Of a stretch of 52,926 nt of DNA, positions 25,357 to 33,491 are shown in pieces. The stretch's first letter is position 1, and every line of letters starts with the position of its first letter. This DNA is from Clostridia bacterium (GTDB taxonomy: Bacteria > Bacillota > Clostridia > Oscillospirales > CAG-272). The translations under genes were made by a program, and so were the position numbers. The stretch lies in contig JAFXHU010000010.1 in assembly GCA_017533565.1 (NCBI GenBank), positions 1-52,926 on the forward strand. Direction: 5' to 3'. The notes beneath the pieces are model-generated. The model did not search any database and was not told where the DNA came from. It saw only the letters and a list, made by a program, of their open reading frames with translations.

Positions 25357-25914
25357 TCATCCGCGGTATATAAGCACGTGCAGGGCGGTTTTTTTGCCGT
25401 AATTCGTTGACTTCACCGCCTCGAAATCGGGAAGCCCTTCAAGGTCGATATTTTCCTCCCCCGACTCAAGCACGAGGATTGCCCCGGGGATAATAATTTT
25501 CGCATCGGCAAGGCGGCGCGCCGCATCGGTGCAGCACTCCATTGCGTAGGGCGGGTCAATGAAAACGAGGTCGTAAACATCCCTGCCCGCCGCCTTTCTT
25601 ATAAAGTTGCGCCAGTCGCTTACCGCATAGCGGCAGACCTCAAAAAAGCCCGTCGCCCTTGCATTCTTCTTGATAATCTCCATAACGTCGCGGTCAATTT
25701 CCACGAAGGTGCAGGACTCCGCCCCGCGGGAAAGAGCCTCAAGCCCAAGCTGTCCCGTCCCCGCAAAAAGGTCAAGCACGCGGCGGCCTTCAATGTCAAA
25801 CTGTATGGAGGAAAACATCGCCCCCTTTATTCTGTCGGAGGTGGGGCGTGTCGAATCCCCCTCGGGCGATATGAGCTTTTTGCCCTTTGCCGTGCCGGTT
25901 ATAATTCTTATCAT
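25357..25914 (-). CDS. rsmD: 16S rRNA (guanine966-N2)-methyltransferase
   Basis: 185 aa SAM-dependent methyltransferase that modifies G966 of 16S rRNA. It has the N-terminal IRIITGTAKGKKL and TRPTSDRIKGAMFSS segments, the SAM loop DLFAGTGQLGLEALSRGA and the catalytic FIDPPY motif. Its ATG overlaps the uvrC stop by 4 bases (ATGA), so translation is coupled to uvrC. Confidence 0.96.
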   Translation of the reverse strand: MIRIITGTAKGKKLISPEGDSTRPTSDRIKGAMFSSIQFDIEGRRVLDLFAGTGQLGLEALSRGAESCTFVEIDRDVMEIIKKNARATGFFEVCRYAVSDWRNFIRKAAGRDVYDLVFIDPPYAMECCTDAARRLADAKIIIPGAILVLESGEENIDLEGLPDFEAVKSTNYGKKTALHVLIYRG

Positions 25915-27746
25915 TTTTTGTTTTTCCTTTCGTTTTCAAAATAGGCAACAATCTCCTTCGCATCTTTTTCGGAGATGCCCTTCACGGCGGAAAGCTCCGC
26001 GGCGGTTGCCGTTTTTATTTTGGCAAGCGGCATAGCGGAAAGCAATGCCCTCGCTTTAGCTTCGCCTATGCCCTTTATGCGGGTAAGGGTGGAGCGTGTC
26101 AATTTTTTCGTCTGATTTCCCGACGAATGCTTAAGAGCAAAGCGGTGTGCCTCCTCCTGCAAATTGTAAACAAATGTGTACACACTCATTTCCTTTGCAA
26201 TGGAGATTTCGCGCTCCTCGTCAACTATGGCGCGAGTCTTGTGAAAGTCGTCCTTCACCATACCGAAAAGCGGAATTTCAATTCCCGACTCCTCCATAAC
26301 CGAGCGCACGGCGGATACCTGTCCCACTCCGCCGTCAAGCAGTATTAAATCGGGAAGCTCTCCGAGCGAGGGACTTCCGTCACCAACGTGCGAGAGCCTT
26401 CGCGTAAGAGCCTCGCGCATAGAGCCGTAATCGTCCGCGCCAGCCGTCGTTCTTATCGAAAACGCGCGATAGTCCGAGCGCGCGAGCCTTCCGCCCTGCC
26501 AAACGACCATAGATGCAAATATGCTTTCGTTGCCGAAGTTGGATATATCGTACGCTTCAATTCTTTTAATCCGGGTGTCGAGTCCGAGCAGCTCGCCGAG
26601 CCTTTCGACCGTTTTATCCGCCTTCGTTGCCTCTCTTTTAAACTGATTTGCAGCCTCCCTTGCGTTTTCAAGAGCCATATCGCAAAGCCGCCTGCCGTCA
26701 CCCCTCTCGGGAATCCTTACCGAAACCTTGTGTCCCGCGTCGATTGCGAGATATTCTCCGAGAAGCGAGAGGTCGTCCTCCGAAAGCGAAAAATCAAGCA
26801 TTATTTCCCGCGGAGCATTGCCCGCCGTATCGTAGTAGTCCGCAATAAGCGTGAGCGCATCCTCCGCCCCCGTAAGCTCGGAGGAGGAAAGAATAAATTC
26901 GTTTTTGTTTACGAGTGCGCCGCCGCGCACGGACAAAATGGCAAGCACTCCCACCGTGTCCGAGGTATAAAGCGCGAAAACGTCGCGCGAAATTTTCGGG
27001 TCGGCAACCACCTTTTGACCCTCTACGAGTCTTTCGAGCGCACGGATGCTGTCGCGAAGCTGTGCCGCGCGTTCAAACTCCAGCTCCTGTGCCGCGTTTT
27101 CCATTTTAAGAGTAAGCTCCGCAACCGTGGCGCGGATATTTCCGTCAAGCACCGCCGCCGCAGAATTAACAAGCCCGAGATATTCCTCGCGGCTTATTCC
27201 GCCCGCACAGGGGGCAACGCACCTTCCCATATCCTTGTAAATGCAGGGCCTTTCGCGCCCGATGTCGCGGGGAAAGGAGCGCTTGCAGGTCGGGAGCGCA
27301 AATATTTTCTTCACCGTTTCAAGCGCGGTATAGGCGTCGGAGGTGCTTCGGTAGGGTCCGAAGTATCTCGCTCTGTCGCTTTTTCTCTCGCGCGTGACGA
27401 GGAGCATAGGATATTCCTCCCTCGTCATCTTTACGTAGGGGTAGGATTTCGCATCCTTCAGCTTTACGTTATATTTCGGGGAGTGCTTTTTTATCAGCGT
27501 ATTTTCAAGAGCAAGTGCCTCTATCTCGGTATCGCAAAGGATGAAATCAAAATCCTGCACGAGTGCAACCATTCGCTCGGTTTTGTAGCTGTGATTGCCA
27601 GAAACGAAATAGCTCGTTACACGGTTTTTGAGCTTTTTGGATTTTCCGACGTAGATTATCTCTCCGCCCGCGGCGCGCATAATATAAACGCCCGGCGTCG
27701 TCGGCAAGGAATTTGCCTTTTCGCGAAGTCTTTCAATTCTCGTCAC
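25911..27746 (-). CDS. uvrC: Excinuclease ABC subunit C
   Basis: 611 aa nuclease that makes both incisions in nucleotide excision repair after damage recognition by UvrAB. An N-terminal GIY-YIG domain (TTPGVYIM...EIIYVGKSKKLKNRV) is followed by the UVR motif (about 200-235), the RNase-H-like C-terminal nuclease (IEAYDISNFGNE, LILLDGGVGQVSAV) and a final helix-hairpin-helix pair. The GTG start at 27746 is chosen because AGGAGGGGAGG lies upstream. A longer frame begins at 27794. Confidence 0.96.
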   Translation of the reverse strand: MTRIERLREKANSLPTTPGVYIMRAAGGEIIYVGKSKKLKNRVTSYFVSGNHSYKTERMVALVQDFDFILCDTEIEALALENTLIKKHSPKYNVKLKDAKSYPYVKMTREEYPMLLVTRERKSDRARYFGPYRSTSDAYTALETVKKIFALPTCKRSFPRDIGRERPCIYKDMGRCVAPCAGGISREEYLGLVNSAAAVLDGNIRATVAELTLKMENAAQELEFERAAQLRDSIRALERLVEGQKVVADPKISRDVFALYTSDTVGVLAILSVRGGALVNKNEFILSSSELTGAEDALTLIADYYDTAGNAPREIMLDFSLSEDDLSLLGEYLAIDAGHKVSVRIPERGDGRRLCDMALENAREAANQFKREATKADKTVERLGELLGLDTRIKRIEAYDISNFGNESIFASMVVWQGGRLARSDYRAFSIRTTAGADDYGSMREALTRRLSHVGDGSPSLGELPDLILLDGGVGQVSAVRSVMEESGIEIPLFGMVKDDFHKTRAIVDEEREISIAKEMSVYTFVYNLQEEAHRFALKHSSGNQTKKLTRSTLTRIKGIGEAKARALLSAMPLAKIKTATAAELSAVKGISEKDAKEIVAYFENERKNKK

Positions 27747-27837
27747 GCCAAAGCCTCCCCTCCTATGAATTTCGGCAATGCCGCACCGCGGCAAGGTCCG
27801 AGAAAACGGCGCAATTTATTAAAGCGGGTTAGAAAAC

Positions 27838-27866
27838 AAAAACGGCAGCCAAGACTGCCGTTTTTA
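27838..27866. terminator. Intrinsic terminator of ptsH
   Basis: AAAAACGGCAG pairs with CTGCCGTTTTT around a 6-base loop. It is symmetric and can work on both strands. It lies 30 bases past the HPr stop. Confidence 0.88.
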
Positions 27867-27895
27867 TTATGTATTCGGAACAGTCCGAAAACGGT

Positions 27896-28162
27896 TTAAA
27901 GATCCGCAAATCCGCCGTCGATAAGCGAGGTAAGTCCGTCAACGGCTTCAGCCTCGTCAATTCCGTCGGCAATGATGTTGATTGTAACACCCTGTGCAAT
28001 GCCGAGGGAAAGCACGCCAAGAAGGCTTTTTGCATTCACACGGCAATCCTCCTTCTCGACCCAGATAGAGCATTTGTAGGAGTTAGCCTTTTGAACAAAG
28101 AAGGTTGCGGGTCTTGCGTGAAGTCCAACGCTATTCTTTATCGTAACGTTGCGAGAAATCAT
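27896..28162 (-). CDS. ptsH: HPr family phosphocarrier protein
   Basis: 88 aa. HPr carries phosphate from Enzyme I to PTS sugar permeases, and in Firmicutes is also phosphorylated on Ser46 by HPr kinase to signal through CcpA. Both sites are present at canonical positions: H15 in VGLHARPAT and S46 in VNAKSLLGVLSLG. So it is not a Crh, which lacks His15. The ATG at 28162 follows AAGGAGATAG; the longer frame from 28225 is an artefact. It is monocistronic with its own promoter and terminator. Confidence 0.94.
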   Translation of the reverse strand: MISRNVTIKNSVGLHARPATFFVQKANSYKCSIWVEKEDCRVNAKSLLGVLSLGIAQGVTINIIADGIDEAEAVDGLTSLIDGGFADL

Positions 28163-28196
28163 CGAATCTATCTCCTTCGATAGTTTTAGTAATTCA

Positions 28197-28225
28197 AGTA
28201 TATCAAATTGCACGTTAAAAATCAA
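28197..28225 (-). promoter_or_regulatory. Sigma-A promoter for ptsH
   Basis: On the minus strand TTGATT (28220-28225) and TATACT (28197-28202), 17 bases apart, about 35 bases before the ATG. Confidence 0.85.
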
Positions 28226-28423
28226 GTACGTAAATAAAATAAAAATGGTAGATTTTTAGTGCCAAATCAATCACTTTTTATACAAAATGACGAAAACGCC
28301 AATTAAAACGCGGCTTTTTCGCCAATATAGGGGCAACCGTCGGAGTGCAACCTGCCGATTTGAAAGGCGAAGGCGTGATTTTTTCGGATTTCAAGCCCGC
28401 CGCACGCCGTGAAAAACGAAGGG

Positions 28424-30241
28424 TCAGAAAAGCTCTATATCCATAGCGGAGGCATCGCTGCTTCTTCCGTCCGAATAGTATCCGATTCGGTCGTCATGCT
28501 CTCTTTTTGCAACGCGAAGCGCGGCGCTTCCGATGCCGAAAACGCACCAATAGAGCAGATTTATGTCAAGGTCGCTGAATAAATAGCTCGTCGCGCCGAA
28601 AACCAAAAGCACGCACATAGCCACCGAGGCAAAGGAGGAAAGATACCGCACCTCCGAAACGGCAACGTATCTTCGGTATGAAATTCGGTGGAAAAGGCGC
28701 ACCAAAATCATTACAATGAAGGTTATAAGGGCGAAAATTCCCGCCTCGCAGCCGATTTCAAGCAGCAAATTCGCGCTGTCGGTATATTTTTCGGTTGAAT
28801 AGTACACTATCTCTCTTGAAAAGCTGTCGCTACCGATTCCGACACCAACGAAAATGTTATCGAGCAGCATTTTGAAGGAGGCGCTCCACCTGTCCGCAAG
28901 CTCTCCCAGGCGCAAGCCCGAGGCAAAGGGCAAGGAATCAATCGCAAGAAGCACACGCTCGCCAAGAAAGAGTAACAGGTACGGCAGGAAGGATAGCACT
29001 CCCACAAAGATGGGACCCGTGCGGCGTAATTTTGTAAACAAATATGCGCAAATTCCAAAGGCTCCCGCAACGAACGCCCACATGCTTGCGGTAGATAAAA
29101 GCGCAAGCAGTATTAGAAGGAAGGTCACTCCGCACCAGAGCCTTGCCGCAATGCTGCGGCTGACCTTAATGTAATAAAGCGTAAATATTGCCGTAACGAG
29201 CAGATATATTGCAAGCGCATCCGCGCTCTTGAAGCTTGCAGAAACGGGAACAAATCCGTCCAAGCCGTCAAAAATCAACGACCTGATGCCGAGAAAAGCC
29301 GCGTTCGCCGAAACGGGAATTGCCGAGATAATAAGCGCTTTAATCAAGCAGTCGGCAAGTCGGCGGTTTGAAATCAACGAGGAGGAAAGCACGTACCCCA
29401 TCGCAAACAGAACGAGAATAAGCGAAGCGCCGAAGGAGGCAATGCCCTTTACGAAAATACCGCTTATAAGCACGAACACGAGGAACAGGGCGAGAATAAG
29501 ATCATACTGCTCAAAATGGTAAACGCGCTTACCGAGCGCAACCTTTACGGCGAAGGACAAAAACGTTACAAGCACCGCAATTCCGAGAACAAGGTCGGAA
29601 AAGGCAAGCAGCGGCAAATAAGGCATCGCAAGAATAATCGAGAAGAAGGAAAACTCCGGAGAGATAAAGGTTAAGAACAGATAAATCAGTCCGCCGAGCG
29701 CGGTTAAAATCCACCACATCGGCACAAGCATCGTAAACGCGGCAAGCAAAAGACCGACGATAAGTGCAACGTACGGCTTTATAAGCAGGACGCGCGACTC
29801 CGCACCTCTTGAAAGGCTCGGGTTAATGCGGTGCATACGCTTAAGACAGAAAAATTCAAAGAAAACGTAGTCGGTAACTGTAAAATCCTGCATCGCAATT
29901 GCAAGCTGCTTATCAAAGCAGACAAGCGGTATTCCGAAAAGCGCAAGCGCAACCGAGCAAATTATTACGTAAAGCGGAATTTGGTCGCCCGCCGTGTAGT
30001 TTCGTATCGTGTGCAAAAGGAAGGAGAAGAAGCCGAAGCCAATTAAAAACAAACCGTAGCTTCGCGTGGAGGTATATGAAAAGCAATTAAGAAGGGCGCG
30101 CGAAAAATCGAGTATCCGTCTTACGAATCGGCTTCTTTGCCGAGTGACGTTACCCGTAATGGAAACGGATTTATATTTCGTGCCGTATTCGGCATCACCC
30201 TCGTATCCAACCAAAAGGTCGGAAAAATGACCTCTCGCCAT
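28424..30241 (-). CDS. O-antigen ligase/polymerase-like multi-spanning membrane protein
   Basis: 605 aa with a charged cytoplasmic N-terminus of about 60 residues, then roughly 12-14 membrane segments. The C-terminal half has the Wzy/WaaL-like arrangement: a long extracellular loop (about 430-495) with the GVGIGSDSFSREIVYYSTEKYTDSANLLLEIG stretch, followed by a helix ...AGIFALITFIV. In Gram-positives such proteins polymerise or ligate cell-surface polysaccharides. No glycosyltransferase genes are adjacent, so it stands alone. GGAGAG precedes the ATG. Fold-level assignment is fair, the substrate unknown. Confidence 0.75.
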   Translation of the reverse strand: MARGHFSDLLVGYEGDAEYGTKYKSVSITGNVTRQRSRFVRRILDFSRALLNCFSYTSTRSYGLFLIGFGFFSFLLHTIRNYTAGDQIPLYVIICSVALALFGIPLVCFDKQLAIAMQDFTVTDYVFFEFFCLKRMHRINPSLSRGAESRVLLIKPYVALIVGLLLAAFTMLVPMWWILTALGGLIYLFLTFISPEFSFFSIILAMPYLPLLAFSDLVLGIAVLVTFLSFAVKVALGKRVYHFEQYDLILALFLVFVLISGIFVKGIASFGASLILVLFAMGYVLSSSLISNRRLADCLIKALIISAIPVSANAAFLGIRSLIFDGLDGFVPVSASFKSADALAIYLLVTAIFTLYYIKVSRSIAARLWCGVTFLLILLALLSTASMWAFVAGAFGICAYLFTKLRRTGPIFVGVLSFLPYLLLFLGERVLLAIDSLPFASGLRLGELADRWSASFKMLLDNIFVGVGIGSDSFSREIVYYSTEKYTDSANLLLEIGCEAGIFALITFIVMILVRLFHRISYRRYVAVSEVRYLSSFASVAMCVLLVFGATSYLFSDLDINLLYWCVFGIGSAALRVAKREHDDRIGYYSDGRSSDASAMDIELF

Positions 30242-30411
30242 AGCTCTCCTTTCCCTTGCATCGTCGAAGCCGATGTAAATTACTGTTTACACGCCAAATC
30301 GGCATCTCGGTTCAAAGTCGCACCGAAATGCGGGGGGCGTGTTAAATTATTTTCATTTTCCGCCACGATTTTTGGCGGAGTGTTAATTGCATTTTAGCAA
30401 AGAACAAGCGT

Positions 30412-31173
30412 TTAGGTTGCGGCACCGTCCTCGGTCCTTGTCCTTTTTCTTTTTGTCTTTGGCTTTAGTGCCTCCTCCTTTTCGGGGTGAAGAAGAAGCA
30501 GGTCGGGGCGTCTTTCTCTCGTAAGCTCCACCGCCCTTTCAAGCCGCCATCTGTCTATTTTTGCGTGGTCACCCGACAAAAGGATTTCGGGCACCTCTCT
30601 GCCCATAAAGCTACGCGGCTTCGTATATTGCGGATATTCGAGAATACCCGAGGCAACCGACTCGTCCTCGTGACACACCGCCTCGGGCAGAGTGCCGTCG
30701 ATAAGACGGGAAACCGCGTCGACGAGAATGCAGGCGGGAAGCTCTCCGCCCGTCAAGACGTAGTCGCCTATCGAAATTTCCTCGTCAACTATCTCGTCAA
30801 GCACGCGCTGGTCAACCCCCTCGTAATGCCCGCAAAGAATTATGAGATTAGTATAGCGCGAAAGCTCGGTTGCCACCCCGTGGTCAAAAAGTCGTCCCTT
30901 CGGTGACGTATATACGACGTGGGGCTTTTCCCCCTCGCCAAGCTCGCCGAGTATATGCGTATAGCAATCGTATATCGGCTGACAGGTCATAACCATTCCG
31001 CGTCCACCGCCGTATGGGGTGTCGTCGGTTTTGCGATGCTTATCCTTTGAAAAGTCGCGTATGTTGTGCGCCTTGACGGTGATAACGCCCGCCTCCTGCG
31101 CTCTTCCGATAATGCTCTCGGACAGCACCCCCATAACCATTTCGGGGAATAGCGTCATAATATCAAATCGCAT
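30412..31173 (-). CDS. trmD: tRNA (guanine37-N1)-methyltransferase
   Basis: 253 aa SPOUT methyltransferase that makes m1G37 and prevents frameshifting. It shows FDIMTLFPEM at the start, DDTPYGGGRGMVM, the trefoil-knot SAM region (ILCGHYEGVDQRVL, SIGDYVLTGGELP) and PQYTKPRSFMG. A short basic tail (EALKPKTKRKRTRTE) extends the usual length by a few residues. Its ATG overlaps the rimM stop (TGATG at 31171-31175), so the two are translationally coupled. Confidence 0.97.
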   Translation of the reverse strand: MRFDIMTLFPEMVMGVLSESIIGRAQEAGVITVKAHNIRDFSKDKHRKTDDTPYGGGRGMVMTCQPIYDCYTHILGELGEGEKPHVVYTSPKGRLFDHGVATELSRYTNLIILCGHYEGVDQRVLDEIVDEEISIGDYVLTGGELPACILVDAVSRLIDGTLPEAVCHEDESVASGILEYPQYTKPRSFMGREVPEILLSGDHAKIDRWRLERAVELTRERRPDLLLLHPEKEEALKPKTKRKRTRTEDGAAT

Positions 31174-31682
31174 CAGTCAAAGAAGCCCGAAATCGGTGTA
31201 ACGAGCAGCCCCCTTTCGGAATCAATGCCCGCAACGAGCGCGTCTGCGGAGGGGTAAAGCACCTCACCCTTTTCGGTTTGTACAGTATAAAGAAGTCCGC
31301 GCGGAACCTCGGTAATATCCGAAATTACGCCGTACCTTTCGCCCGTGCTTGCATCTATGACGTCAAGCCCTATCATATCCGAAAGCAGCATTTCGCCCTT
31401 TGCAACGGGGATATCGTCACGGTGTAGATAGAGAACCGTTCCCTTCATTGCAATTGCGGCGTCACGCCCATCGACACCCTCGAGCGACATAAGAACAAAT
31501 CCGGCACTGACAGAAGCGGTGAGGATACGCACCTCCTTGAATTTGCCATCTCCCGTGGCAAGGAAAATACGCTTCTGCATTGCCAGCACTCTCGGCGAAT
31601 CGCACCAAGGCTCAACCTTTAAAACCCCGCGTACTCCGTGTGCCGCGCACACCTTTCCGCACTCAAGATATATTTTTTTCAT
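31173..31682 (-). CDS. rimM: Ribosome maturation factor RimM
   Basis: 169 aa. RimM binds ribosomal protein S19 and assists maturation of the 30S head. The N-terminal barrel starts LECGKVCAAHGVRGVLKVEP and the C-terminal PRC barrel includes GLDVIDASTGERYGVISDITEVP. The start at 31682 matches the family, yet no Shine-Dalgarno sequence precedes it and a -10 box ends only 8 bases upstream, which predicts a leaderless mRNA. It pairs with trmD as in many bacteria, but rpsP and ffh are not next to it here. Confidence 0.94.
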   Translation of the reverse strand: MKKIYLECGKVCAAHGVRGVLKVEPWCDSPRVLAMQKRIFLATGDGKFKEVRILTASVSAGFVLMSLEGVDGRDAAIAMKGTVLYLHRDDIPVAKGEMLLSDMIGLDVIDASTGERYGVISDITEVPRGLLYTVQTEKGEVLYPSADALVAGIDSERGLLVTPISGFFD

Positions 31683-31690
31683 ACACGCTT

Positions 31691-31719
31691 ATTTTATCAT
31701 ATATTTTAAATAAAGTCAA
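31691..31719 (-). promoter_or_regulatory. Promoter predicting a leaderless rimM-trmD mRNA
   Basis: On the minus strand TTGACT (31714-31719) and TAAAAT (31691-31696) are 17 bases apart. Only 8 bases separate the -10 box from the rimM ATG, so transcription should begin at or within a few bases of the start codon. The rest of the 308-base gap 31683-31990 has no gene I can see. Confidence 0.82.
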
Positions 31720-31990
31720 CACCTTTTCCCGCTTGATGCTCCGCGGCGCGGCGAATAAAAGAAAAACGGACGTCACGCATTAACCGTTAAACGCCGTTTG
31801 TGTAAATAAGTGTTGTCATTTTTATAAATAAAGCATATCTTCATTTTCGCGTTTTTTTAACACGGGTGCGGTGTTTTGTGAATTTTACCGACGTTTGCAA
31901 AAATCGAAAGCTTGACGTTTTTGGTATATACACGGCTACGCACGGAAACCGAATTTCGCACCAAAGACGGCGGTAAAGATAGCTCAAGTA

Positions 31991-32455
31991 CTATCTTTTT
32001 TTCTTGAAGTATGCGGAAAGCATTTCGCGGCACTCCTCGCCAAGAACTCCGCCGACAACCTCAGGCTTATGATTAAGTCCGACGGCGGAAAGGTCGATAA
32101 GCGAGCCGAATGCGCCAAACCTTAAATCGGGACAGCCGTAAACCACACGTGGAATACGCGCGTTGATAATTGCACCTGCACACATAGCGCACGGCTCCAT
32201 CGTAACGTAAAGCGTGACCCCGGGAAGCCGCCAGCCTCCCATTACTCGGCACGCCTCCTCTATCGCAAGAATTTCGGCGTGGTGGGTGGCGCATTTGGAG
32301 CTTTCGCGGGTATTAAACGCGGCGGCAACGACCTCTCCGTCACGCACCGCAACGGCTCCAACGGGGACCTCGTCAATCTCCTCGGCGCGCATTGCAAGCT
32401 CAATGGCAAGGCGCATAAAATATTCGTCGTTTTTAATTACGTTTTCCTCTGACAT
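31991..32455 (-). CDS. tadA: tRNA-specific adenosine deaminase
   Basis: 154 aa zinc deaminase that converts A34 to inosine in tRNA-Arg(ACG). The H-A-E catalytic motif (THHAEILAIEEA) and PCAMCAGAI zinc motif are intact, and the region PRVVYGCPDLRFGAFGSLIDL is characteristic of TadA. It follows the CPBP protease gene by 39 bases on the same strand and probably shares its transcript. Confidence 0.94.
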   Translation of the reverse strand: MSEENVIKNDEYFMRLAIELAMRAEEIDEVPVGAVAVRDGEVVAAAFNTRESSKCATHHAEILAIEEACRVMGGWRLPGVTLYVTMEPCAMCAGAIINARIPRVVYGCPDLRFGAFGSLIDLSAVGLNHKPEVVGGVLGEECREMLSAYFKKKR

Positions 32456-32494
32456 AAAAACCTCTGAAAAAGTTATTAACCGTGGATATAAAAG

Positions 32495-33328
32495 CTACCC
32501 GACGATATTCAAAAGTGCAATCGTAGCACACGTTAACGAGATAACAAGCACCGAGGCGTCAAGCTGCATAACCCCCGAAAAGGCGTTGCGTATTCCGTCA
32601 CGGTATTTTTCGCGGTAGATAACGAGAAACGCCACCGACACAATCACAAGAGCGCCGAGCGTTATATAAAACCAAAGGGTAAAGGCGGGTGATGCTCCGT
32701 ATTTCATAAGCAAAAGCGAGGACGCGTTGTTCAAAAGGTGAATAGCAAGCGAAGGAAGGACACTTCCCGTAATGACGTCGGCAAGCGCAAAAATCACACC
32801 CGCAATAAAGGCGTAGGGCATCTTGTACAAGTCAAGATGAATAAGCGCAAAGAAAAGCGAGGAAAGCAAAACGGCGGCACGCGGCGAATATGGGTACAAC
32901 ACCTTTAGGGGAATATATCTAAAGAGCATTTCCTCAAGAAGGGTGGGAGCAAGCGCGTGAACGAGCAGCATTTTCCATATAGGCTCGTCGGCTACGGGTG
33001 CGGAGGATGCACCGAGAAAATTCAAAAGAAGCGAGGTCAAAAGCGCAACGAGAAAAACGGCGGCAACGGTCGGAGCTATGAGCGGCAAAACCAGCCTCGC
33101 CCCACTCGCATCAATACCGAGCCTTGGGTAATCGGTTTCCGAAAGACCGCGCTCCTCCTCCCTTTCGTAGCGAAGCCTCCTCGCTCCAAGCCAACCGAAG
33201 CAAAAGGACAGAGCAAATGCGAGAAGATATAAAAGCTCGCCGACGACTCCGTCAAAATAGGAGGATAAAGACATCAAAACGAGAAAAATCCAATTGACGG
33301 CAACAAGCAAGCGTATTCCCTTTTTCAT
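32495..33328 (-). CDS. CPBP family intramembrane metalloprotease
   Basis: 277 aa, about eight membrane segments. The three motifs of the CPBP (Abi/Rce1-like) family are visible: E132-E133-x3-R137 (LLEEMLFRY), FFALIHLD with the metal histidine, and the third HLLNN motif. Bacterial members act in peptide-pheromone processing or bacteriocin immunity, but most have no known substrate. The ATG at 33328 follows AAGGAGAATAT; the longer frame is an artefact. It is upstream of tadA in the same direction. Confidence 0.88.
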   Translation of the reverse strand: MKKGIRLLVAVNWIFLVLMSLSSYFDGVVGELLYLLAFALSFCFGWLGARRLRYEREEERGLSETDYPRLGIDASGARLVLPLIAPTVAAVFLVALLTSLLLNFLGASSAPVADEPIWKMLLVHALAPTLLEEMLFRYIPLKVLYPYSPRAAVLLSSLFFALIHLDLYKMPYAFIAGVIFALADVITGSVLPSLAIHLLNNASSLLLMKYGASPAFTLWFYITLGALVIVSVAFLVIYREKYRDGIRNAFSGVMQLDASVLVISLTCATIALLNIVG

Positions 33329-33491
33329 ATATTCTCCTTGAAAATTTGTAAATAACAATTTACATTTGTCTTTAACATAGAATTATAAAACAGCTGATAA
33401 ACTTAACACGGGGTTGGCATAACGGCTGCTTTTGAGGCGTTAAGGCAGATTTGCCGTCGGTTTACAGGGTAGCGAGCAGCAAGCCAAAAAA

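Noticed and set aside
26388-27899. 503-codon plus-strand frame
   Set aside because: Antisense to uvrC. Composition is Arg-rich and no family is recognisable.
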